Positions 35,288-43,244 of a stretch of DNA of 64,000 nt are shown here, piece after piece. The DNA comes from Mycobacterium sp. Aquia_216 (GTDB taxonomy: Bacteria > Actinomycetota > Actinomycetes > Mycobacteriales > Mycobacteriaceae). Made by a program: the position numbers and the translations under genes. Location of the stretch: the NCBI RefSeq assembly GCF_026723865.1, contig NZ_CP113529.1, positions 3,906,001 to 3,970,000 of the forward strand. Direction: 5' to 3'. The notes beneath the pieces are model-generated. The model was not told the DNA's origin, ran no database searches, and saw nothing but the letters and a program-made list of their open reading frames with translations. Numbering within the stretch: position 1 is the first letter of the stretch; each line of letters starts with the position of its first letter.

Positions 35288-36142
35288 ATGAGCATCGATG
35301 ACGACCCCGTCACGACGCTGGACGACCTCAAGAGCGACCTGGCGGGCCGGCACAAGTGGACGCCCAGCGGCGGCACGAAAGTCGACCCCGCGCTCGTCGA
35401 CGCCGACATGGCGACCCTCGACCGCGACGGCTACCTCATCTGGGAGAACCTGCTCAGCCCGGACGAGTGCCGGCAGATCCGCGACGTCGTCGGCCCCTGG
35501 CTGGACCACACCGGACGCAACGCCTTTGAAGGACGGCGCACCCAGCGCATCTACAGCGTGCTGAGCCGGACGCGCGTCTGCGACGGGCTCGTCGATCACC
35601 CGCGGGTGCTGGCGGTACTCGACCGGCTCCTGATGCCCAACTACCTGCTTTCGGCGTTGCAGGCCATCAACATTCAGCCCAGAGAATCCGCGCAGCTGCC
35701 CCACCACGACGACGGATTCTATCCAGTCCCGCGGCCCCGAAAGCCGTTGGCGGCCGCGACGATTTGGGCGATCGACGACTTCACCGCCGACAACGGCTCC
35801 ACCGTGGTGTTCCCCGGCAGCCATCGCTGGCCTGCCCGCCCACCGGGGCCGGATGACGTGTCACAACCCGTCGTCATGCCCGCCGGCTCGTGCGTCTTTT
35901 TCGTGGGCACGCTGTGGCACGGCGGTGGCGCCAATACCACCGGCCACGCGCGGCTCGCCGTCACCGCCCAATATTGCGAAGCGTGGCTGCGGCCGATGGA
36001 GGCCTACACCCTCTCGATTCCACGCGACGTCGCCCGCACCGTCTCGGCGGACATTCAGCGCATGATCGGCTACAGCATCCATCCGCCGTTCGTCGGCGCG
36101 GTCGACGGCTTGCACCCGTTGCGACTGCTAGAGCAGCCGTGA
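35288..36142 (+). CDS. Phytanoyl-CoA dioxygenase (PhyH)-family oxygenase
   Basis: This 284-residue Fe(II)/2-oxoglutarate oxygenase has the facial-triad HxD in QLPHHDDGFYP (about 139-149) and the distal His in LWHGGGANTTGHARL (about 212-226), followed by the Arg that would bind 2-oxoglutarate. The family hydroxylates fatty acyl-CoAs and natural-product scaffolds. The ATG at 35288 is chosen over a TTG overlapping the P450 stop. Its stop overlaps the next start (GTGA). Confidence 0.82.
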   Translation: MSIDDDPVTTLDDLKSDLAGRHKWTPSGGTKVDPALVDADMATLDRDGYLIWENLLSPDECRQIRDVVGPWLDHTGRNAFEGRRTQRIYSVLSRTRVCDGLVDHPRVLAVLDRLLMPNYLLSALQAINIQPRESAQLPHHDDGFYPVPRPRKPLAAATIWAIDDFTADNGSTVVFPGSHRWPARPPGPDDVSQPVVMPAGSCVFFVGTLWHGGGANTTGHARLAVTAQYCEAWLRPMEAYTLSIPRDVARTVSADIQRMIGYSIHPPFVGAVDGLHPLRLLEQP

Positions 36143-37524
36143 GCGACATCGCGGCCCAGCTCGCCGACATCGTGGGGAACCACAACCTGCTGACCGGCGA
36201 CGCCATCCCCGACGATTACTGGCACGACGAGGAGATAACGCACCCGCCGCAGCAGCCGGCCTACGTCGCCAAACCGGCCACCGCCGAGGAGGTCGCGCAG
36301 CTACTGAAAATGGCTACGCAACACCAGATTCCGGTGACGGCCCGTGGATCTGGGACCGGCTTGTCGGGCGCGGCCACTCCGCGCAGAGGCGGCTTGGTCA
36401 TCTCCTTCGAGCGGATGAACGCCGTCCTCGAGGTCGACACCACCAACCAGGTCGCCGTCGTCCAACCCGGCGTGACGCTGATCGAGCTGGACGCCGCGAC
36501 CGCCGACGCAAACCTGCGCTACATGGTGCAACCGGGCGAACTGTCCTCCAGCGTCGGTGGCAACGTCGGCACCAACGCCGGCGGGATGCGCGCGGTCAAG
36601 TACGGGATCGCTCGCCACAACGTGCTCGGGCTGCAAGCGGTCCTGCCGACCGGCGAGATCATCCGAACCGGCGGCAAGATCGCCAAGGTCGCCACCGGCT
36701 ACGACCTAACCCAGCTCATCGTCGGCTCCGAAGGCACCCTGGCTTTAGCGACCGAGGTGATCGTCAAGCTGCATCCGCGACTCGACCACAGCGCCACCGT
36801 ACTCGCGCCGTTTACCGATTTCGACCAGGTCATGGAGGCAGTGCCCCAGGTCGTCGCCAGCGGGCTCGGGCCCTACATCCTGGAATACATCGACAATGTG
36901 ACGATGGCCGCGCTCGTCCACACCCAGAACCTCGAATTGGGTGTCCCCGACAAGATCCGCGACAGCTGTCAAGCGTATCTCGTTGTGGGACTTGAGAATC
37001 GTACCGCGGACCGGCTCGACGAAGATGTGGAGCGGGCCGGTGAGCTACTCGCCGAGCTGGGCGCCCTCGACGCCTATGTGCTCGAGGGTGGTTCGGCGCG
37101 CAAGCTGATCGAGGCGCGCGAGAACGCATTTTGGACGCTGAAGGCGGTCGGCGCCGACGACCTGGTCGATACCGTCGTGCCGCGCGGCGCCATGCCGAAG
37201 TTCCTCGCGGCCGTGCGCGGTCTGGCGACGGCGGTCGGCGGCGGCGCGGTCGGCTGTGGGCATGCGGGCGACGGTAACGTGCACCTGGCCATCTTTTGCC
37301 AGGACCGCGACACGCGCAAAAAGCTCCTGACCGACATCTTTGCGCTGGCGATGGAATTGGGCGGAGCCATCTCGGGCGAACACGGCCTCGGACGCGCCAA
37401 AGCCCCGTACTGGCGCGAGCTCGAAGACCCGGTGAAGATCGAGCTGCTACGCCGTATCAAGCAGAGCTTCGACCCGGCCGGCATCCTCAACCCCGACGTT
37501 GTCTTTGCCGCACCAGATGCGTGA
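36139..37524 (+). CDS. FAD-linked oxidase, glycolate/D-lactate dehydrogenase-like (Rv2280-like)
   Basis: This 461-residue flavoprotein has a PCMH-type FAD domain (TARGSGTGLSGAATP at about 69-83, GGNVGTNAGGMRAVKYG at about 137-153) and an FAD-oxidase C-terminal domain with CGHAGDGNVH and the terminal DPAGILNPD. The family oxidises 2-hydroxy acids such as D-lactate, glycolate or 2-hydroxyglutarate. The length is that of Rv2280 (about 459). The start overlaps the PhyH stop, so a 2-hydroxy-acid made by the PhyH enzyme is a plausible substrate. Confidence 0.88.
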   Translation: MSDIAAQLADIVGNHNLLTGDAIPDDYWHDEEITHPPQQPAYVAKPATAEEVAQLLKMATQHQIPVTARGSGTGLSGAATPRRGGLVISFERMNAVLEVDTTNQVAVVQPGVTLIELDAATADANLRYMVQPGELSSSVGGNVGTNAGGMRAVKYGIARHNVLGLQAVLPTGEIIRTGGKIAKVATGYDLTQLIVGSEGTLALATEVIVKLHPRLDHSATVLAPFTDFDQVMEAVPQVVASGLGPYILEYIDNVTMAALVHTQNLELGVPDKIRDSCQAYLVVGLENRTADRLDEDVERAGELLAELGALDAYVLEGGSARKLIEARENAFWTLKAVGADDLVDTVVPRGAMPKFLAAVRGLATAVGGGAVGCGHAGDGNVHLAIFCQDRDTRKKLLTDIFALAMELGGAISGEHGLGRAKAPYWRELEDPVKIELLRRIKQSFDPAGILNPDVVFAAPDA

Positions 37525-37919
37525 GGCGCTCGACGTTCGGCGGCAAATTGTCGCTATGAGGCGGGCATTACCTCAATTGGGTTCTGGTCGTCGACCACAA
37601 ACAAGTTGAACCACCAACGCGGGCGGCCAGTATTTTGGGTTAGGCGTCCCAAGGCGCTCGCCAACGGGGCGCCCCAGTAACCAGCCAGCGCATCTGCGTG
37701 CCGATGACCCGCGGTGATGCCCCATGTGATAACGCATCACTGGATTAGAATTCATTAGCGAATTTTTATCACGCCGAGTTTGGGTATAGCTACGAAAGCG
37801 AACTCATCACAACCCGAACACCGTTCCGACGAAATTGTCGAACAGCCACCTATAAAGAGGACATCGGCTCGCCCTGTGGCCTATCCTGCACACGATAACC
37901 GCATAGGACAGGGCAAGAA
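37525..37919. other. 395-bp gene-free region with several inverted repeats
   Basis: No gene is seen. The middle is AT-rich for this genome (37730-37800). GTGAT-N5-ATCAC forms a dyad at 37726-37740. At 37871-37884 and 37903-37914 complementary arms (GCCCTGT..CCTAT / ATAGG ACAGGGC) pair over 12 bp with a 2-nt bulge. The right arm contains the AGGACAGGG that would serve as Shine-Dalgarno for the GGDEF-EAL gene. TATCCT (37882-37887) could be its -10 box. Confidence 0.5.
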
Positions 37920-40220
37920 ATGTTCTCACTGACACGACGCCGATCTTGGGTGGTTGTGTTGGCCACGATCGGGTTGCTCACGTACGGCGTCGTGTTGCTC
38001 GCCAGCAGCGGCGCCCCGGATCGCGGGATGGCCGCCCCACTGGGACTCTGGCTGCTGAGCGTATTTGCCAACGGCTGCGCGGTCAGCGCTGCCCGCGGCT
38101 CGCGAGGCCGCCAGCGCCTGGCCTGGACGGTGCTGAGTATCGGGCTGACCGCCTGGGCGGCCGGCCAATTTGTGTGGAGTTACGTCAGCCTGGGTGGCAT
38201 TCCGCCGGTTTCGAATTTCTCGGCCGCTTACTTGGGTTACCTGGTGTTGCCGCTTTGCGCGTCGGCCTGCGCCCTGGCCATTCCCAGCCGCGACGACTCC
38301 CGATTCGGTGTTGGGCTCCTGCTTGACGGCATCGTCGTCGCAGCGGCGTTGTTGGTCGTCTTGTCCATCGTGGCGCTGGGTCACATGGGACGGCAGGAGC
38401 CGTTGGACAGCGTTCCGCGGATGCTGTTGGCGGCGGCCACCGCCGTGTACCTCGGCCTCGTGGTCATGTCGTTTATCACCGTGCGGAAAGCCGAGCCGGG
38501 ACGCCAACTCTCACCGACGATGATCACGCTGGGGTGGGCCGCCATCGGGGCAGCGGGCGTCGTCAGCGTTTGGGCCGACCATCCCGACCGGGTGCCCGAT
38601 AAGTTGGTCATTCTCGGCTGGGCCGGCGGCATGTATTTTGTCGCAATGGCAGGCATTGCGTCTCGACCGGGACCGGACCTCGACCTGGGTTTTACTCAGC
38701 CGTCAAGGACGTCGCTCTGGCTGCCGTACCTGCCGGTGATGTTGGCGATCGTCGTTGGCGCTGTGCACTTTTGGCCCGCTTACCCGGGCGAGGCATTCAT
38801 CTTCGCGATTTGTGTGGGGATGTTCGTCACCACACTGATCCGTCATCTGCTGTTGCTCGATCGGAAGAGGCATCTGCTGGTCGCGGTGTCCAATGCGGCC
38901 CTGCGCGACCCATTGACGGGGCTGGCTAATCAGCGACTATTCGGTGAGCAGCTGGCGCATGCCTTTCGGTTGCACATCCACCACGGCGTCCCGGTCAGTG
39001 TCATCGCGCTCGATATCAGTGACTTCAACATGGTCAATGACACGCTCGGCTATGCCGTCGGCGACGAACTATTGCGCAGCGTCGGCGAACGGCTGCAGAC
39101 CAATATCCGTCCCACCGACACCATCGCGCGGATGAACGGGGACCAATTCGCGATCCTGGTCGCGGAATGCCCCGACGTGGCCCTGCGGGTCGCGAAGAAG
39201 CTCGCCCGGTCCTTCGACGAGCCTTTCGACCTCGAGGATCACCGGCTGCACGTGCATCTCAACATCGGGGTGGCCTCGGCCGCACCGGAATCCGGCTCGG
39301 TGCCCACGCACGGCGAGCTCCTCGATCGGGCCGGCGCGGCCCGGACGTCGGCCCAGCAGTCGAGCTCCACCGACGTGCGGATATTCACCCCCGACATGGA
39401 TGCCCGACTCGCCAAACACCCCACCCACGGCGACAGCATGGCCCGTCTGCAACTGCTCGGCGAGCTGCGGCGCGCCATCGACGATCGCCTGCTGACGCTG
39501 CTGTACCAGCCGAAATTCGACATGATGACCGGCTCGGTCTGTGGCGCCGAGGCACTCGTGCGGTGGGAGCACCCCGACCTCGGCACGCTGATACCCGGCG
39601 AATTCCTGCCGTTGGTCCGCGAACACGGGCTGATAGATGCCGTCACCGACCTGGTGCTGTCACGGGCGGTCGCCGACGCTTCGTCGTGGTACGCGGCCGG
39701 CGCCGAGATCCCCGTCGCGGTCAACCTGTGGGCGCCCTCGCTCGACGAAGACGCCCTGCCCGACCGCATCATGTCGGTGCTCAACGTACGCGGCATGTCC
39801 CCGAGTTCGCTCACGATCGAGATCACCGAGGACCTGTTGGTCGCCGACCTCGCGAAGGCCCGCGCGGTACTCAATCGTCTCCGCGCGGCCGGCATTCGGG
39901 TGGCGATCGACGACTTCGGCAGCGGTTACGCCACGCTCACATATCTGCGCGAACTGCCCGTCGACGACGTCAAGCTCGACCGCCAATTCATCGTGCCGAT
40001 CCTGCACGACGAACGCGCCGCCACGATTACGCAATCGGTGATCGAGTTGAACACCAGACTTGGCATCGCGACGATCGCCGAGGGTGTCGGAGACCCGGAA
40101 ACAGCCCAGCGCCTCAAGGAATACGGTTGCGACACCGTGCAAGGTAACTTCTTCTGTCCCCCGCTGCCGGCCTCCGAGATTCCGAACGTCCCCCAGAACG
40201 CCACGCTCGCGGAGCAGTAG
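37920..40220 (+). CDS. Membrane-bound GGDEF-EAL protein, probable c-di-GMP phosphodiesterase
   Basis: This is a 766-residue protein. The first about 315 residues form roughly ten membrane helices (sensor region). A GGDEF-fold domain follows (about 330-490), then an EAL domain (about 515-755). The GGDEF signature is degenerate, NGDQF at about residue 406, so cyclase activity is doubtful. The EAL domain keeps AEALVRW (Glu near 544), the Asn of VNLWAP, EITED, IDDFGSG, the Lys of VDDVKLD and Gln of QGNFF, so c-di-GMP hydrolysis is expected. A degenerate GGDEF often binds GTP to stimulate the EAL domain. It is a single-gene unit. Confidence 0.85.
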   Translation: MFSLTRRRSWVVVLATIGLLTYGVVLLASSGAPDRGMAAPLGLWLLSVFANGCAVSAARGSRGRQRLAWTVLSIGLTAWAAGQFVWSYVSLGGIPPVSNFSAAYLGYLVLPLCASACALAIPSRDDSRFGVGLLLDGIVVAAALLVVLSIVALGHMGRQEPLDSVPRMLLAAATAVYLGLVVMSFITVRKAEPGRQLSPTMITLGWAAIGAAGVVSVWADHPDRVPDKLVILGWAGGMYFVAMAGIASRPGPDLDLGFTQPSRTSLWLPYLPVMLAIVVGAVHFWPAYPGEAFIFAICVGMFVTTLIRHLLLLDRKRHLLVAVSNAALRDPLTGLANQRLFGEQLAHAFRLHIHHGVPVSVIALDISDFNMVNDTLGYAVGDELLRSVGERLQTNIRPTDTIARMNGDQFAILVAECPDVALRVAKKLARSFDEPFDLEDHRLHVHLNIGVASAAPESGSVPTHGELLDRAGAARTSAQQSSSTDVRIFTPDMDARLAKHPTHGDSMARLQLLGELRRAIDDRLLTLLYQPKFDMMTGSVCGAEALVRWEHPDLGTLIPGEFLPLVREHGLIDAVTDLVLSRAVADASSWYAAGAEIPVAVNLWAPSLDEDALPDRIMSVLNVRGMSPSSLTIEITEDLLVADLAKARAVLNRLRAAGIRVAIDDFGSGYATLTYLRELPVDDVKLDRQFIVPILHDERAATITQSVIELNTRLGIATIAEGVGDPETAQRLKEYGCDTVQGNFFCPPLPASEIPNVPQNATLAEQ

Positions 40221-40233
40221 TCCCCCAAGGACA

Positions 40234-40239
40234 TAGGGT
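40234..40239 (+). promoter_or_regulatory. Leaderless -10 box of F420-type oxidoreductase gene
   Basis: TAGGGT stands 6 nt before the GTG at 40246, with no Shine-Dalgarno sequence. It lies directly after the GGDEF-EAL stop, so the gene has its own promoter. Confidence 0.5.
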
Positions 40240-40245
40240 TGCGCC

Positions 40246-41259
40246 GTGCACATTGACGTGATGGTGGTTCCGCAACCGTTGGGTCAGATCGGTGGCCTGG
40301 CCCAGCGCGCTCAAGCCGCGGGATTCTCCGGCCTGCTGTTCACCGAGACCGGCCGCACGGCCTACCTCAACGCCGCCGTGGCTTCGCAAGCCGCTCCCGG
40401 ACTCGAGCTGTCCACCGGGGTCGCGGTCGCGTTTCCGCGCAGCCCGTTCGTCACCGCCGCCGAGGCGTGGGAGCTGCAGGAGGCCACCGGCGGCAAATTC
40501 CGGCTGGGCCTGGGCACGCAGGTGCGCACCCACGTCGTGCGCCGCTACGGCGTCGCGTTCGAGCGCCCGGGCCCCCGGCTGCGCGACTACGTGCTGGCGG
40601 TCAAAGCGTGCTTCTCGGCGTTCCGAACGGGAAAGCTCGATCACCACGGCGAGTTCTACGACCTCGACTTCATCACCCCCCAGTGGAGCGCAGGCCCCAT
40701 CGACGAACCCGATCCCAAAGTCGATATCGCGGCGGTGAATCCGTGGATGCTACGAATGGCCGGCGAAGTCGCGGACGGGGTGCACGTCCATCCGCTCGGT
40801 GAGCTCGGCTACGTCAAACGTCACGTCCTGCCGAACGTCGCCGCGGGCGCGGAGAAAGCTGGGCGTTCGGTGTCGGACATCGCGGTCATCATTCCGGCGA
40901 TGACGATCGTCGGCGACAGCGACGAAGAGCGCGACACCCAACGCGAGACGGTGCGCACCAGCATGGCCTTCTACGGCAGCACCCCGAACTACGCGTTCAT
41001 CTGGGACGAGGCCGGATTCGAGGGCACCACGGCGCGGATCCGCGAGAAGCAGAAGGCCGGCGATTTCCAGGCCATGGCGGCCCAGATCACCGACGAGCAC
41101 ATCGCGACGTTCGCCATCGAGTCGACGTGGGACGGCCTGGCCGATGCGCTAACCCAGAAGTACGGCGGAATCGCCACGCGCGTAGCGCTTTACAACGCGC
41201 TGGGCGACGACGAGCGCTTTGAGCGATATGGCGAGGTCGCCCGCCGGCTGCGTCGATGA
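40246..41259 (+). CDS. Luciferase-like F420-dependent oxidoreductase
   Basis: This 337-residue TIM-barrel protein belongs to the bacterial luciferase-like superfamily. The strand-helix repeats include GFSGLLFTETG, LELSTGVAVAFPRSP and KFRLGLGTQVRTHV, and the C-terminus fits the mycobacterial F420 subfamily of about 320-340 residues (TIGR03617 type). F420H2 use is inferred from that resemblance. It should reduce or oxidise a small organic substrate that cannot be named. Confidence 0.82.
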   Translation: MHIDVMVVPQPLGQIGGLAQRAQAAGFSGLLFTETGRTAYLNAAVASQAAPGLELSTGVAVAFPRSPFVTAAEAWELQEATGGKFRLGLGTQVRTHVVRRYGVAFERPGPRLRDYVLAVKACFSAFRTGKLDHHGEFYDLDFITPQWSAGPIDEPDPKVDIAAVNPWMLRMAGEVADGVHVHPLGELGYVKRHVLPNVAAGAEKAGRSVSDIAVIIPAMTIVGDSDEERDTQRETVRTSMAFYGSTPNYAFIWDEAGFEGTTARIREKQKAGDFQAMAAQITDEHIATFAIESTWDGLADALTQKYGGIATRVALYNALGDDERFERYGEVARRLRR

Positions 41260-41403
41260 CGACTGGTGTGTCGCCGCGGATTGTCGCTCGGAGGCGGGCA
41301 AAACGTCGGTCGGTCCGGCCAGAGACCAATGTGGCAGCTGTGACCACATCGGCCGGATCATCAAGTGCCACAAGGAAAGTTGCTTCGTCGACGGCGGCCG
41401 GAC

Positions 41404-41862
41404 CTACTGCACCGTCACGATCACCGTGTACTGGCAAATCGGTGTGGTGTTCTTGCCGACAATGCTCGAGTAGTTCGTGGAGATCGTCGTCGTCCCGGGC
41501 TTCAGCGCCGTGAACATCCATACCTCGGTGCCGGGCGCTCCCAACGCGTCGGTGCTCGGCTGCACATACTGATGACTGTTTTGCTCGACGATGGACGTGT
41601 CGGCGATCTTCGTGTCGGGCATCCACCGGTACGGGGTCGTGTAATTCGCGCCCAACTGCAGTTTCAGCGTGTAGCCAACCCCCAGCGTGACGGTCTGGGT
41701 GATGTTGTTCTGCTTGAGCACCTGATCCATCGGGACCACGAGGGTCTGGGACGTCGGCGGGTTTCTGCTCTCGAAGTTGCAACCCACCAACATCGACATC
41801 GACAAGACGAGCATCGCGACGGTCACGGACAGCCTGATCTTCACGAAAGTCATCACCTCCAT
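41404..41862 (-). CDS. Lipoprotein of the chagasin-like protease-inhibitor (I42) fold
   Basis: This is a 152-residue protein. The signal peptide ends in the lipobox MLVGC (Cys about residue 28), so the mature protein is lipidated and anchored outside the membrane. The mature domain shows the three inhibitor loops in family order: ANYTTPYRW for NPTTGY.W, a central loop with ALGAPGTEVWMFTALKPG, and a last strand ending YTVIVTV. I42 proteins block cysteine proteases of the papain type. The start may be ATG 41862 or 41853. Confidence 0.72.
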   Translation of the reverse strand: MEVMTFVKIRLSVTVAMLVLSMSMLVGCNFESRNPPTSQTLVVPMDQVLKQNNITQTVTLGVGYTLKLQLGANYTTPYRWMPDTKIADTSIVEQNSHQYVQPSTDALGAPGTEVWMFTALKPGTTTISTNYSSIVGKNTTPICQYTVIVTVQ

Positions 41863-42084
41863 TATGGCTGGGCGCTAAAAGTTTCCGTTCGGCATCCGAC
41901 CCCGGGGTTTGTGATGATCACCATGTTGGGCGCGACCGCTCGTCGCCGGAATCTTTGCCGTCGCCACACAGGCGGCACTGGCCGACCGCACTGGTGAGAT
42001 AGGTTAGCCAGTTACCGTCCGCGGGCCTGTCCCGCGCCGCATCCGCAGCTCGGCGATTCAGACGCGCGTTTGCTGTGGGTCGGG

Positions 42085-42090
42085 TAGCTT
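42085..42090 (+). promoter_or_regulatory. Leaderless -10 box of DUF5685 gene
   Basis: TAGCTT ends 6 nt before the ATG at 42097. No Shine-Dalgarno sequence is visible. Confidence 0.5.
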
Positions 42091-42096
42091 CTGTGC

Positions 42097-43158
42097 ATGT
42101 TTGGCATCATCCGGCCCTGCCGTGATCGACTTGGCGGCGAGCTCGCAGCAGCCTGGACCGCCCAATTGTGCGGATTGTGTCTGACACTGCGCGACGACTA
42201 CGGCCAGTCCGCGCGGATCGCCACCAACTACGACGGCCTCGTGGTCTCACTGCTGGTCGAAGCGCAGTCACCCGACCAGCCGACTCGACGCAAGGCCGGA
42301 CCCTGTCCGGGCCGCGGCATGCGCCGGGCCGAGGTTGCCACCGGCGACTGCGCGCGACTGGCCGCCGTCGTGTCGCTGGCCCTGGCCGCGGCGCGGGTGC
42401 GCGATCATGTCGAGGACCACGACGGCATGGTCGGCGCCGTCGGCGTGCGACCGGCCGCACGGCGCATTGCCGAGCGCTGGGTACGCCAGGGCACCGACAC
42501 CGGTCACGCCCTGGGATTCGATACCGGCGTGCTCGTTGCCGCGATGGACCGCCAAGCCGGGCTCGAGGCGACGGCCAGGCCGGGCAGCTCACTGCTGCTG
42601 GTGACCGAGCCCACCGAAACCGCGGTCGCCGAGGCCTTCGCACACACCGCGATCTTGGCCGGGCGCCCGGCCAACCAGGCGCCGCTGCGCGAAATCGGTC
42701 GGCTGTTCGGACGGGTGGCGCACCTGCTCGACGCCGTCGAGGATTACGACGACGACCTGGCGCGCGGTAAGTGGAACCCGTTGGCCGCCACCGAAACTCC
42801 GATGGAACAGGCCCGCGTCTTGTGCGACGACGCGGCGCTGGGCATCGAGCTGGCGTTGGCCGACGTGGAGTTCACCGACGGCCGGCTGGCCCACAAGCTG
42901 TTAACCCGCGAGGTGCGACGAGCGATCTCCCGCACCTTCAGTCGGTCCGGCCACCCCACCTGCGGCACACCGCACGGCCGGCAGGAACCCATCAACTTCG
43001 GCAACCAACCCGTCGGTGCTGGCTACCCGATCCCCGAGGGCGAAACCCCCAACCCCGGCGGAAAGAAGAAGGGCGGCCGCGGCGACGGCACCTGCATCTG
43101 CTGCTGCGATGGGTGCGACTGTTGCTGCGACTGCGGAGACTGCTGCGACTGCACATAG
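42097..43158 (+). CDS. DUF5685 protein with cysteine-rich C-terminal tail
   Basis: This 353-residue, mostly helical protein starts MFGIIRPCRDRLGGEL and has LCGLCLTLRDDYGQSARI, the DUF5685 signature, with cysteines at about 25 and 28 (CGLC). The body is followed by a Gly/Lys-rich linker (about 318-330), then a tail in which 12 of about 20 residues are cysteine, interspersed with Asp and Gly in CCC, DC and CCDC groups. That tail looks like a metal or iron-sulphur binding module. The family's function is unknown. It is probably a single-gene unit, leaderless. Confidence 0.75.
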   Translation: MFGIIRPCRDRLGGELAAAWTAQLCGLCLTLRDDYGQSARIATNYDGLVVSLLVEAQSPDQPTRRKAGPCPGRGMRRAEVATGDCARLAAVVSLALAAARVRDHVEDHDGMVGAVGVRPAARRIAERWVRQGTDTGHALGFDTGVLVAAMDRQAGLEATARPGSSLLLVTEPTETAVAEAFAHTAILAGRPANQAPLREIGRLFGRVAHLLDAVEDYDDDLARGKWNPLAATETPMEQARVLCDDAALGIELALADVEFTDGRLAHKLLTREVRRAISRTFSRSGHPTCGTPHGRQEPINFGNQPVGAGYPIPEGETPNPGGKKKGGRGDGTCICCCDGCDCCCDCGDCCDCT

Positions 43159-43244
43159 CGCCTCGAACTCGTTGCGCCATTACGTCTTCGTGACGTGTTT
43201 CGGCCCGCGCGGCTAGACACCGCCGCGTACGGCAGGATGGGCAC

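Noticed and set aside
37725..37740. CRP-like site (TGTGA...TCAC)
   Set aside because: The spacer is 7 nt; CRP sites need 6, and the flanks do not match. It is kept only as a generic dyad in the intergenic entry.
43096..43155. Cysteine-rich tail as a separate metallothionein or RiPP precursor gene
   Set aside because: It is in frame with the DUF5685 body and has no start codon or ribosome-binding site of its own.
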